A stretch of DNA of 64,000 bases from positions 1,010,035-1,074,034 of the forward strand of contig BDGG01000012.1 of assembly GCA_001949185.1 (NCBI GenBank). The letters are read 5' to 3'. Under the pieces are notes generated by a model, which was given only the letters and a program-made list of their open reading frames with translations, made no database searches and was not told the DNA's origin. The stretch comes from Ramazzottius varieornatus (Eukaryota > Tardigrada > Eutardigrada > Parachela > Ramazzottiidae). This document shows, one piece after another, positions 1-11,640 of this stretch (within the stretch, counting starts at the first letter, position 1; each line of letters starts with the position of its first letter). A program made the position numbers and the translations under genes.

Positions 1-368
1 CAGCATTCTCCTTCACGGGTTGTGCCGCCGTTACTGCTAGTGAGTTCTGCTTCTATCACTGAAATTGATCTACGATGTTTTACTATTTTAGCCTTTCTCG
101 TCTGTTGTTTTCCATAAATTTACTTGGCCGTTTTTGGTGTAGCCCACAGGACAAAATCACCAGCCGTCGATACCGCCTGGTTCCCGAAGACGAAGAGTAC
201 GGTGGTCGGCGCGGTGGAATGCGCATCAAACGAACCTTGGTGGACTCGGATGAAGATGAGAACGAGGCTGTCTTCGAAGCCAAGAACCCTCAGTTCTACG
301 GAACACAGGCTGCCACCCAAGCTCTCATCACCAAACCGACCACCTTCGAAGCTGGTGCTCATCACTAA
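1..368 (+). CDS. C-terminal exons of an unidentified protein (5' end outside the window)
   Basis: The last exon runs from a 3' splice site (acag) at 146-149 to a TGA/TAA-type stop at 366-368 and encodes about 72 residues. It is hydrophilic and charged, with an acidic stretch DSDEDENE flanked by basic residues (GGMRIKRT), and ends in GAHH. A preceding exon probably occupies 1-39, since a good donor (gtgagt) starts at 40 and both ends are in phase 0, giving an intron of about 110 bp. There is no signal peptide, membrane segment or domain that I recognise in the visible part. The tail looks like a cytoplasmic tail or disordered terminus. It converges on DAP3, whose stop codon lies about 160 bp downstream on the other strand. 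The reading frame is well supported, the identity is not. Confidence 0.5.
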
Positions 369-525
369 AGTTCCACCTACGACTTACCAGGACCCGATTT
401 CCTTTTCTCGGTGCTTTCATTTGCTAAGTACTTCCTGTTTACTCTGCCCACAGTAAAAACTTTATCATGTTCATTTTTATTCCTCGGAGACTTTATCCTG
501 TTTCTTGCCGTACAGTATAATTTCA

Positions 526-1943
526 TCATAGCCTCGACATCAACTTCCTCAGAGTTTCTGGATTATTCTGACTAACGACTTTCAGTTCGTCTCGGCCTTT
601 CTGCGTGCCCGCATTGACATGTTGTAGCCATCGTGTTTCAATATTATAGTCTATACAGTTCGTCAGTTCCTTATCAGAGTAGTCATTAACTAAAACAGGG
701 ATGAAAGGGTCCATGACGGCCCATCCTTCTTCCCGCAGAAGATACCGCGGGAACTGATTTCCTCCACCGTCGAACCGAAGTGGTAGGTCCACAATACCCT
801 TCCTGTCAATCGTGGTCACCACCACGCCGTTCTTCCAGTCATTCTTCAAGGTTTTCCTGAAGTGTAGAAACAGGGACAGACGGTCAGCAGGTACCGTTGT
901 CTTGTCGACTTGCGGGATGGTCGTCGGGGTAAACAAGGCGTTCGCCACATCCATCACTACTGCCACTCTGTGGTCTGACTCGCTAACGATCCGCTTCAGC
1001 TCTTCAACCAACACGCCAATGCAGTCGTTGGCATATCGAGCCCGTTTAATGCCCACGTCGATGATGTCTGACAGAGGACTTCCGGCGGGCGTCTCTTCTC
1101 GTTTGGACCAGACGTAGGTCTTGTGTGTGACTAGCTTGGTGTTTGGCTGCCTTAGGTGTTCGCCGTTCTGCAGGAGGAAGTGCTGCAACCATTCCACACT
1201 GTCTAACGGAAGGTCAATTCGTCCCGGCTTGAACTTGGACTCTTGCACTTCCTTGTAACGCCGACTCCATATTGATATCTTTGGCACGTGAAGAAGGATG
1301 AAGCCTTCATCTTTGAAGAAATGTAGAAGGTGGGTTAGCGTGCACGTCCTTCCTGAGCCTTCTCGACCGTATATCACATACCTGCAACAAAACGCAGCTC
1401 TGAGGAGAACTCGAGGGAGAATACGAGAAAGACCGAAAAATGTTATAACAGCAGATACCTCACTACAGGATGAGCGAAGTTTGTGTTCTTGACATATTCC
1501 ATAACTTCCAGCGCTGGCTTGCGGATCATGATGGCCGATTCTTTAGCCAGCTCCCACTGAAATCGGAGATTTTGTAAAGTTCGATGGCGCATGTCGAATG
1601 CACCAGAGTTGGGTGACATGCCGTATATAACGTCGGACTGCTCTGGAGGAACGCAGTAGTAGAAACCTTCATGATCGAGCGTGTGCTCCCGCGGCCGAGT
1701 TATGGTCGTTCGCTTTGCATTCACCACCGGAAGGTGAGCTGGAACTGAGGTATCCACCAGAGGAGTGACTGACAGCTGCGCTGGACGATGATCGAAAAAG
1801 ACCGGATTCTGCGAGTTAGGCTGCGCTTGCTGGTAAGCGCAACCTGAAGAGAAGATCCATCGCCGCGAGGATGTCGAGACGTGAATCTTGGTCAAGCCGG
1901 TCAGCGTGTTTCTGAGACGCAGCCAGGACACCGAGGAGCGCAT
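526..1943 (-). CDS. DAP3: Mitochondrial small-subunit ribosomal protein mS29 (death-associated protein 3)
   Basis: Two exons, complement of 526-1381 and 1459-1943, give 446 residues. DAP3/mS29 is a P-loop protein of the 28S mitoribosomal subunit that has also been linked to apoptosis. The Met at 1943 opens a basic, Ser/Arg-rich presequence typical of mitochondrial import (MRSSVSWLRLRNTL). The nucleotide-binding loop spans the splice junction: HPVVRYVIYG then REGSGRT. Downstream family motifs are YVWSKRE, GSPLSDI, LKNDWKNG and DPFIPVLVNDYS, each in the order found in animal DAP3, and the length is normal. The single 77-bp intron has clean GT-AG ends. One oddity is that the Walker A lysine is replaced by arginine (GSGRT rather than GTGKT). 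The gene is divergent from the CCP-domain gene. Identification is confident. Confidence 0.95.
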
Positions 1944-3037
1944 CGTGAGGCTTACTACTTGCACCTACCGAAACATCCGAGTTTGGAAAACTTTATCACT
2001 TCCGGAGCGACAAAACTACAGTTTCGTTCGCGAAATTGCGATAGGCCACACCGAGGAAACTCGTTCACCGCACGTCTTGCCATACGGTGAAATTTCCCGT
2101 GAACCACAAAACCAACGATTGATTCATTGATTGGACAAGTACCGCATGGTACTTCCGGACCGAACGACACAAAAGGAATCATTGAGAACATCGCTTGTGA
2201 GTTCCTGTGTTCTCGATTCTCTGTAAAGAGGCATTGACGATTGTACATTTTAATCCTATGCAAATTTGAGTGGTAACAACGTCCGCTCGAGTTGGCACCA
2301 AGTTTGTTCAGGGTAAGACAAATATGGCAAGATGTTTCCGGACTGGGAGACATGGAACATAAGAAGAGCGAGCCCACGAGATGAGTGGAGGGATTGGTAA
2401 TTATTGGCCCTGGGTCTTCTTGGTTTCATCGAAGTTCTTCATAAAGATAAGAATTTGTCTTTATTTTTAAATTGTTTATACCGAACTGCCGGAATTTGCG
2501 TCACGAAAACTGATGGGTGCATGATTGACAAAGTAGTCCGGAACGATGCGTCCTACAACGGAATATTGGACGTCGACAGGAAATGGGTGTGGCATTCTGG
2601 AATCTGGACCCTACAGACCTGGTGAGATTCGTCATCCTTGTTTTTGGCATTCAGATCACAACTCTTGATTGATAATTGTCTGTCAGTCTTCAGAATTTTC
2701 TTCTTGGAACGGAAGCCTCGTCGGATAATGGAAACGGATGCTTGATGACAAAGAATGTGAAGAAGACCCGCTTCATGTCTTGCTTTGACTGCTGCGTCAA
2801 CACTTGGAAAGTTGGAAGACGCCATGTGAAATGGATAGCCTTAGAGATTAAGTCGTACAGTGTTGGACGATGTTCCACCGTTGACTGACATGAACGGATG
2901 GTCGCATGTTGATTAGGTGAGTCTTGACTAGTGCGGGACGATAATATTATTTGTCTGAGCAAACCATGGGGTAAACTTCTTTTCAGAAATCTTTCAAAGG
3001 ACTTAACCGAGTGCACTCTAATTCCCGTGCCGAAAGA
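1944..3037. other. Divergent intergenic region between DAP3 and the CCP gene
   Basis: About 1.1 kb separates the two divergent starts and should hold both promoters. A likely 5' UTR intron of the + gene lies at 2917-2986 (gtgagt ... ttttcag). Open frames here on both strands lack splice context or recognisable motifs and I take them as chance. Confidence 0.5.
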
Positions 3038-6000
3038 ATGCGGAAGTCCTCCTACATTTGTGCCCTCTTTTCCTTCCTCCTATTGACATCCGTTGCCGGT
3101 GGGCGTTCAAATCGCGTGAAGGGGACTTCAGCCTACGAGCTGGCTGCAGGTAAGGTTGCATGGTGGTTGGCCAAATTGTTTGTATTGAGATAGAATCGTG
3201 CCTTTCATCGGAAAACCCAGTGTACGCGATACGTGTCGATTCAGAGAAGCCTACGCTAGAGTAAGCAAGAACCAATGAGCAGGGTGATCCCAACTGTCAT
3301 GGGCCTTATGGCGTCCTGTGGGGAAGTTATACTCGAGCTGAAAGTGAAACCACAGGAACTCCAGATGTTGGCACAGGCCCGGGGACCCACTGCAGTCCCT
3401 CTCCCAAATCGCTCATCGGCATGAGCTCTCTCCCGCACATCCTGCTTGGCTTTTGAACCATGCAAACTGTATCTGACTTTGTTTTCTTGTTACGCCTTCG
3501 CAACTGGAAACGAAATGCCTATCGTCAGATTAGCGAAGGAACAAACGACGAACAAATTTCGCATCTTTGGCTTATCCAAATTTTTGATTATCAACTTCCC
3601 AATGCTTTGAGTCGTCTCGAAGAGGACTGCGTGTTTTTGGTTAGCCGATCAGAGTGCTGTTAGGCACTTTGATGGACGGCTGATCATTTTCCCCGTCGAT
3701 CTGGATGTATATAGCTGCGCAGTTCCTCTCATTGTATCTGATGATATGTGAGGGACCTTTTGCCGTGGATCTTCTTGTGGCGACCTTCGTTCTTTATTTT
3801 ACAATGGGTTGTTATTTGCAGCTCATGAAACCATCAGACTATGTCCCCGTAATTTGGATAATGTGGACACCGGCTACCGGAAGTGTTTGCGGCCCTGTGT
3901 TACAGACAATGATTGCAAAGGGCGCCGAAAGAAGGTTCGTTTGACTTTCCGCAACAGTTTCTTTTGGTGATTGTTCAAATAGTCTGATTAAATAGAAGGC
4001 TTGTCAACTGTTTGTCTTTGCACACTAATGAGGCTGAATCAAGGCGTTACTTATTATTCCAGTGTTTGTGCGATGGAGACTGCGGGATGTCATGCGTGAA
4101 GCCAAGTAAGTAAATCTTTATGTGATCATAAACGGGAAATCTCCTTGGTTAGCGGTTTCCCGCTGAGGTCGCCAATGTTGCATTGGCGGACTGCTCACCA
4201 CTTGCTATCAGAAACTTCTGACAGGCCGTGGCGATCTTATCGCCCCAGCTTGTCCCCTTTGAAATATTATGCCCGTATATTATATGTGACTTGGGCAAAT
4301 GGATTGTACCAGATCGCTGTTTCAAGTGGCGCACTGTACTAATGCTGTTGGCAAGAAGCGTGCGCCACTTGGAGAAACGGCCCGGCTTGAATTACTTGCC
4401 CACGTCTCACATAGTTCTCGCGCTCTGTGTGTTTCGGCATACCTGTCGTCGGTGATAGTTCATAACTTCATGTCGCTGGAAAACCTTGCGACATGAATTA
4501 TATTTCGAGCCTTTTCCGTTTTGTGTCACAAAATACCTCAGCCTCGATCAATATCGATAAAGCCGAAAATTCATGTCCCTATGATATACGGACAATTTAC
4601 CACAGTCGTGCACCATTTGTTTAACTACGCCGGTTTGTTCCGCTTAATTTGCTGCCCAAAGGTTATCTTCCACTGATATATCGAAACATTTAAAAGTTTC
4701 ATCTTCACTGAGTGCTCTATACGCGCAGGTCAGAAGCACCGCCATGGGTTCACAGAAGTATAATGGGAATTAATAATGCAACAAAAGAAAAGTGTTAATT
4801 CTTATTAGTGGCTCACAGAGATTGTAATAATTATCATTACCTAAGCCGCAACGACGTTATCTCAGTCATTCCAATACCCGCTTATTCTTGACAGACACGA
4901 AATGCGCCCCGCTGACAGATCCTCTAAACGGCAAAGTCCACACGACGGGTATCGAAGCTTTTGGCGCCAGGGTCTTTTATACTTGTCAACCCGAGTTCAA
5001 GCTGAAAGGTCTCCGTGCAAGATCCTGCCAAGGAGATGGAACATGGTAAAAATACTTTTCAGTATAAGTTCTCTTGACAAACGTCTTGGCTGAGAGCTCG
5101 GAAAATATAACCGAAAACACTGCTGTCTCAACTGGTGCACGTTACCAGTGGTATCGGGTCGATGTCTGCGCCGCTTCGAATAACAATGTTGTCGGGGTTT
5201 GTTTCGCGTAGATCACAGCTGTAAAATTTTGTATATTTTGTTTTCTTTGGAATTCGGAATCGAGAAATTAAACGAAATTGAACGTTTTGTAGGTCTCACG
5301 AAGCGCCAGTGTGCCAGCCCGATGGTGAGTATGATATGTGAGTGTTTGCTTACTCGGAAGATAACGTAAATAGTATGCAAAGTACAAACAAGAGCCATCG
5401 ACTAATTTGTCTGTGGCTGCAGTCAAATGTGGGAATCCACCGGAAATTCCTCACGCTCAACATAATGCCGACTGGCGGCATCATCAGTACGAGCTGGATA
5501 CTATGATCCAGTATACTTGTGAGAGCGGTTATGCAATTGAGGGATTCGCCCGGGCCAAATGTATTTATTTCAACGGAACGGCCAAGTGGTAGGCTATCAA
5601 CCTATAACCTGACTCCATTGACCCAACTCAAGTGTCGTCTAAATACTATTCCTGCCTCTTTGCAGGTTTGGTCCGGATCTTCGATGTCTTCGTAAGTGCC
5701 AAACCCGCTCTTCTGAGTCAGCACGTACAGTAAATAACGACGCCCAAATTTGAGAGGTCTTCACTGATTAGATGCGCCTCTCTTCGTCCACCTGCATACA
5801 TATCGGCCTCGTCTGTCGAACCGGTGCTGTATGCAGGTACTTGAAGAACACGCGTATTTTTATCTCGTACCCGTTGAAATTCATCCAGCTAGCTATCCAT
5901 ACACAAGACCGTGCATGTGAAACGATAGGGATGTGTTTAGGTGGTTAAAGATATACACGTTGAACTTTCATTTGCCAACTTCCCAATCAAGGATGCAAAT

Positions 6001-9000
6001 TAGAGGTCACAAAGGCAGTCTCTCAAATTATTCGCAGTTCAAGCGTACTCGTACATTCAACTGTCGGTCCGTGTTTTAATTCCCGCTGGAAGAGGCATCG
6101 AAGATTTGCTCACAAGTCACTTACCATTGATTACTTCTGTCGATAATGTTATACGCTAACGACAACTTATCTCTCAACAGCTCGTAACTGCGGGGACCCC
6201 GGCGGCATCACCAACGGCTACGTTGAAGGATCCGTCTTTCATTACCCACATCACGTCAAATTCCATTGTTATCCGGGATACAATCTCATCGGCAAATCCG
6301 TACGATATTGCCAGGTACAGATTTCTGACTTCTTTCGTTGAGTTAGGATTTTTCCCACACCATAAACGACCTTCTTCCGGTAGAGAAATGGAAAGTGGGA
6401 TGGAGACGGAAACCCGCTGTGCAAAGGTAACAGAAGTACTGTCATTCGACGTTCTCTTCACCTTCTAATCGTACCTTATTCTTTAAAACATAGCTGTGGA
6501 GTGTCCTCGACCAGCAGATCCTTACAATGGTTTCGCTGTCGTCACCTCTTTGAAATACGAGTCACCAGTGACGTACACGTGCAAGCCGGGATATCAGGTC
6601 GTCAACCAGGAAGAACGACGATGCCAAGCTAACCAGACATGGAGTGGGCCAGAACCTAAGTGCGAAGGTGGGTAGATGTCGAGGCTCTTCTTATTCTGCT
6701 GTGCAATTCAGGCGGAAGTGTGGTTTCGAATGGCTGTGATTTTTCCATTCTTTGTAGTAGTGAACTGCGGTCCTCCTCCGCCAATCCCAAATGGCGGCTA
6801 TAATGGCACGACCACCAGCTTCAACTCTGTTGTCATGTTCTACTGTAATCACGGCTTCAAGTTCGTGGGAATGACGACAACGGCCAAGTGCAAGGCAGAC
6901 GGAAACTGGTAAGAAGACACACAAAAATGTTTCAGTTTTTCCCGCAGCTGTGAAGACCTTCAATCCGAGCTTTGAATTTCGGCGCACTGTCCCAAAGCTA
7001 TCTGTGTGACTGTGTCTGTGTCAAACATTAGTGCTATGCAATGCTATACACACACGACGAGAAATTATGGCACAGTAACAGTTATGGGATAGGCCTTTTC
7101 GCTACGGCGGCACGGAAGCACGTACGTACGCGACCCATTCACAGTAATGAATTTTTCGACACTTTTCTACGGTTGAATTCCCATTTTGCCGTCCTTTCCG
7201 CCAGTCCCATAATTTTTACTGTACCATAATTTCTCGTCTTGCGTGTTCTATGTGTGGACTTTATCATTACAGGTCTCACGAGGCTCCCAAATGCTTTGGT
7301 ATGCTATACATAATCGCTTCGATATGTTCCAGTTCGTACTAAACTCATTTATCTTACTAACTCTAATCGCTATTGTAGCCCCGTGCACCATCCCCTACAT
7401 CGAGTTCGGAACTGTTAATGGGTCCCCGGGGGATCGTTTGAGCCACGGCGACTTGTTAAATGTTTCCTGTGTGCCCAAGTACGAGCTGGCGTACAGCGCC
7501 AGTCCCTCGATGTGTTACAACGGGACGTTCACCCAGATTCCCACGTGTCAGGCCGCAAGTTGCAAGCACGCCCCACCGCATCCCAAGCGAGGCCTAGTTA
7601 TCGCGCCCAAAACCGACCATGGGATGAAAGCCCGTTTTATTTGTAACAAAGGCTTCAGGATTATTGGAGAAGACACCGCCACGTGTGAATACGGCAACTG
7701 GACTGTGCAGACACCGCCCATCTGCCAAGAAAGTAGGAGGTTTTCTATAATCTTTTTGTTTGTGTTACTTCCGGTCTGACTTTTGTTTGGTCTCAGTGTA
7801 CTGTCCTTGGCCCGGAAAGCTACCCAATGGAACCATCTATTTGGTGGGAGCTATGGGCTCGTATGAATATTACGACTACATCAAGACCGTCGTTCAAGAC
7901 CGCCAAATTCGATATGAGTGCAGCAAAGGCTATTTCCTGCAAGGCGGCCCAGCTGGAGCCACTTGCGTTGACGGAAACTGGTCTCCCATTGAAAAGCCAA
8001 AATGTCACCCAGGTAAACTTCCACCCTACTCATCATAAAAATATAAGCTGCAGAGGTTTTCAACATCATCTACTGTACATAAATGGCAAATCACTCACGT
8101 TTCGTCGATAACGCATAAATAACTCTTAAACACTAACTGATAGTACGTACAGTAATTTGATGACTTTTATGACCGACGCCCGTAATCGGGACGTGGGCAA
8201 AATGGGTTGAACCAGATCGTTATTCGGAGCGGCGAACGTTTGCATCGTTTTTAGCTGAGCGTGTGCGCCACTTGGGAAAACGATGGTACGCTGCATTTGT
8301 CCACGTCTCAGTCATTTTTCTTGCTAACAGGTTGAGTTCACAGTAGTTTGCTAACTTAGTGCTCTCTTTCTCCGGTATGGTGAACTAATAGCATGTACGT
8401 TGTGGTCCCAGGTTTACATTCCCCCAAATCAGTGTTCGGGCGAAGAATGAAGCGTGAGACGCTCGAAGGTATTGTGAACGAAATGTGGCTAGTCTAACCG
8501 TATGCATGTGTTTCTTTCAAAGGACCGGTATTGTTGAATGGACGACGAACTTTTCTTGCAGCCCCCTGCTCCGACGGCCTCAAGTCCGACCGCTTCGAAC
8601 AAAGCAACCTGCTTAAAGACCCCGAAGACGCTTCGCATTTCATCGCTACCATCAAGTGCCGACCAGGCTTCACCGTTAATGTACCCGACGGGAGCGCTAC
8701 CTGCAAGAACGGAATGTGGAAACCTCGCAAACCCGAGTGTGTTCCATGTGAGTACCGTGCAACATTACTTACAACCGGAGTTCCGCAAACAGATTCGACA
8801 AGATTGCTTTTAACACTTTCAGCACGATCGTTTTCGTGTTTGCAGAATACTACCGTCCCCTTTGTGCATACAGGAGTTTTATTGGCTGGTACCGTGTTGC
8901 GGAGGCTGGTCCAGCCAATAGGCAATTTTCAAAATTTCGAAATTCGGATAATTGGCAGGCCATGAACGCCAAATCTCAAAAGGGAGAACTGGTCGTCTTG

Positions 9001-11640
9001 ATCTTCTTCTGACCGCACTGATGACTAAAAAAAATTACCCCAGGCTCGGCTTCGATAGACAAGACTGTCCCCAGTGCTCCAGTTTTTTTCTAAACGAATA
9101 CCGTGCAGGTGTCTCGCGCGAAGAGACGAAACACGGAATTTCACCAAAACCACCCGAAACGGTAGAAAAATTTCCAGCGTTCTGGGGTTTTGCTGACCGA
9201 GGTACATGCAAACAAAAAGACGCAGACCCGAAAGACCAAAAGCTAAAACTGGGAGGTGAATAAAACTGAGTGATTGTATACACAAAGAGGACGGTCGTAC
9301 GCAGAGTGGTAAAGTGGCGCACGGTATCAGGCAACACTATCGAAAACTTGCGCCACTTGGGAAACAAACCCGACCAGATTATCTTCCCAAATGGTGCACG
9401 TTTTGGGCGTTCTAGGCTGAACGCGTGCGCCACTTGAAAGCGATCTTGTGAGCTTTTTTCGGCGAGCTCCCTCGAAAGCGTACGTCACCAATCAAACAAA
9501 CAGTATTTGACCACAACATGGTACAGTAACTTGCAGAGTTCCCGAGACCATGAACGGATACTTCAAGGACTTCAACCAAACAGTCGCGGCTTGGAGCGAA
9601 CTCCAGGACCAGTAAGAGATTCATAGCCGACATTTTTGGGGTTTGGTTTAGATTTGGTTTTTGCAGAAAAGTTTTGGCGTTCGCGTGCTTCGTCGGCTTT
9701 CAAATCAGCGGACCAGAAACCATACTTTGCTCAACCGGACAGTGGATACCACCAGTCATGCCAGAATGTATTCCGGCTTCCTGTCATCTACCCGAACTTC
9801 ACAACGGAGGTTACGATGGAGGCTATCGCAGTGGATTTGTCGTCGGCCATAACTCGATAATTGGCTTTCATTGCCTGGACTACTTCTGGAGGTCTCCCAG
9901 TGAGTCCGTCGTCCGATGTAACCTAGGGATCCTCGCACCCAAAAGCCCCGAGTGCCTCAGTACATCATCGACGCAAGCACCTGCACGCGTGAACGACCTT
10001 CGTCGAGAAGTCGGCAAGAAAACAGAGTCCAGAAACACTACCGTTGTAATCAGTGAAAAGAGCCTTCTTCCTCCCGAAGTAATACCCACCACTAAAAACT
10101 GCTCATTAGGAAACCTTGACCATATCGTAGTCTATCAAGCAAACACCAAGCTGAATGTGTCTTCCTCGAACATCTTCCCGGACAACACGGAGCTTCTGTT
10201 TCATTGTGAACATCTGGGGCTCTACCAGCTGATAGGCTCGCCGCGTTTGATTTGCACGAACAACAGATGGGACGGTATGGTACCAAGATGTGAAAGCTTG
10301 ACGGGCTCTGCAGAGCCTGCCAGCTTGCCGCCCGCCGTCCATTACCGCATTACATCGGGCATCATAGGCTTTAGCAGTCACGGCGAGCTCTTGGTTTACC
10401 CTAGTACCAACCTGCTACTGGACTGCGAATGGCCTCGGCAAAAGGACACGCCAAGCTGGACGGTCTCACATTCGTTCCGCCGATATTCGAAAGGCTGGTC
10501 CCAAACTTTACTTGATTCTTTCGTCATGCACTCGCATACTCACCTGTTATGATAACTCTGCAAGCTATAGTATGCAGGTGCATGAGAGATGGACTGATAT
10601 TTATGGTGTGTCTTTTCCAGCTTGGGTGGATCTCGACAAACGAAGCGTTTACCGGCTATCAATCCTTCACGCCGTAGAAGAAGACTCGGGCGTCTTCACC
10701 TGTCTGACACCTCGTGGTAAAGCTCACAGTATTATAATCAAAGTGCGCAGCGTGGAGTGTCCGGTAATCGTGCCTTCGATCGCTGGTCTGTCGACCAACA
10801 CCTCTTCAACGCGAATGGGCACCAGCGTGGCCTTTTCCTGCATGAAAGGCACGACTTTACACGGACCAAAGACAATACTGTGCCTTCCCACTGGCTCATG
10901 GTCAGATGTGCCGCCGACGTGCACATCTGCACTCTGTCCAGTGATCAATCCTACAAGCAAGCATTTGAAGGTCTATGCGATTTCGCGGGAGCCCGGAAGT
11001 ACCGTTGAGTTCAGCTGCATGAGCGGTACGCGTTTGCTTGGAAGATCTTCGGCCAAGTGCTTGACGGATGCAAGCTGGTCCGCGGACGTCCCACAATGTG
11101 AAGGTAGGAGTACCAGATTCCTTCTTGTGCTTTCTTCCAGCAAGCATGTGCTGTACATTGTACGTGTAAACTGATACTTTGTACTGTAGAACTTTACTGT
11201 TCTGCACCGGAGCCTCCGCAAAATGGCTGGCTATCGAAACGATCGTCGTCGTTCAAGGTGGGAGAGAAGCTCGAAGTGTTGTGCAAAGCTGGCTACGCGG
11301 TTGTCGGAGGCGATAGTCAGCTTCAGTGCGATGAGAGCGGAAACTGGTCCAGCGAGACGCCTGTGTGCTCACCAAGCTGCAACTATCCAGGTAATCTACA
11401 GCACATCGCCAAACTACAATCACTCGCTTTACATCACTTGACGCCAATGCCATCACTTTTACAGGTCATCCAGAAAACGGCCGGATAATTCTTCCATCAT
11501 TTCTCAAGTTTTATTATGCTACGAACGAAAGTATAACGTTCGCATGTGAAGACAGTTTTACTCTCAGAGGCAGCAATATCATTTTTTGTACGGAAAATGG
11601 ACGATGGTCAAGTCGACTGCCAACATGTACGATCTCATAA
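3038..11640 (+). CDS. Secreted WAP / multi-CCP (sushi) / Ig protein, Hikaru genki-Hasp family
   Basis: Exons: 3038-3149, 3822-3934, 4063-4105, 4895-5045, 5293-5324, 5423-5588, 5666-5691, 6181-6314, 6384-6426, 6494-6667, 6761-6908, 7273-7298, 7379-7732, 7797-8012, 8562-8747, 9527-9611, 9667-about 10497, 10621-11103, 11190-11390, 11465-11640. Order of parts: signal peptide (SYICALFSFLLLTSVAG); a WAP-like module (DNDCKGRRKKCLCDGDCG); about 12 CCP modules with the usual C..C..C..W..C spacing; one Ig domain ending DSGVFTC; four more CCP modules; TAA stop. There is no membrane segment, so it is probably secreted. In Drosophila, Hig and its anchor Hasp are synaptic-cleft matrix proteins with this type of architecture. 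Every phase closes except at the Ig intron, where the donor near 10497 leaves phase 2 but the acceptor at 10620 needs phase 1. Many CCP modules are split before their last Trp, with a 26-32-bp exon carrying the rest. Family assignment is good; orthology to Hasp versus Hig is an inference. Confidence 0.85.
4324..4370. repeat. GTGGCGCAC-hairpin MITE copy (CCP gene intron 3)
   Basis: The arms aagtggcgcac and gtgcgccactt are perfectly complementary and separated by about 25 bp. Longer flanks (cagatcg upstream, ttgcccacgtctcac downstream) pair with the opposite side and suggest a full element of roughly 4270-4430. Confidence 0.7.
5788..5840. repeat. CCTGCATAC palindromic repeat (CCP gene intron 7)
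   Basis: The arms cacctgcatac and gtatgcaggta face each other across about 30 bp. It is preceded by the family's ttcgtc motif. Confidence 0.65.
7053..7241. mobile_element. MITE-like element with about 38-bp inverted termini (CCP gene intron 11)
   Basis: A left arm around 7056-7093 (gacgagaaattatgg, then acagtaa) is repeated in inverted order around 7206-7238, with about four mismatches and roughly 110 bp of internal sequence. There is no coding content. I saw only this copy in the window. Confidence 0.65.
8230..8274. repeat. GTGGCGCAC-hairpin MITE copy (CCP gene intron 14)
   Basis: This is a diverged copy with left arm agcggcgaac and right arm gtgcgccactt. The outer flanks gacgtgggcaa (about 8190) and ttgtccacgtctc (about 8300) still pair, as in the copy at 4324. 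Confidence 0.6.
9312..9358. repeat. GTGGCGCAC-hairpin MITE copy 1 of 2 (CCP gene intron 15)
   Basis: The arms are aagtggcgcac and ttgcgccactt. It sits head to tail with a second copy 30 bp downstream. Confidence 0.65.
9390..9435. repeat. GTGGCGCAC-hairpin MITE copy 2 of 2 (CCP gene intron 15)
   Basis: The arms are aatggtgcac and gtgcgccactt. The downstream flank gcgatcttgtgag followed by gcgagctccc matches the conserved outer part seen at 24515 and 56880. Confidence 0.65.
10516..10588. repeat. Degenerate CCTGCATAC palindromic repeat in the Ig-domain intron
   Basis: The left arm tcatgcactcgcatact and right arm agtatgcaggtgcatga are near-complementary. The upstream ttcgtc matches the family. 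Its presence supports 10498-10620 being an intron even though the donor is unclear. Confidence 0.5.

Noticed and set aside
1955-2377. 140-codon - strand frame upstream of DAP3
   Set aside because: It overlaps the 5' side of DAP3, shows no motif or splice context, and the DAP3 presequence starts at 1943 in another frame.
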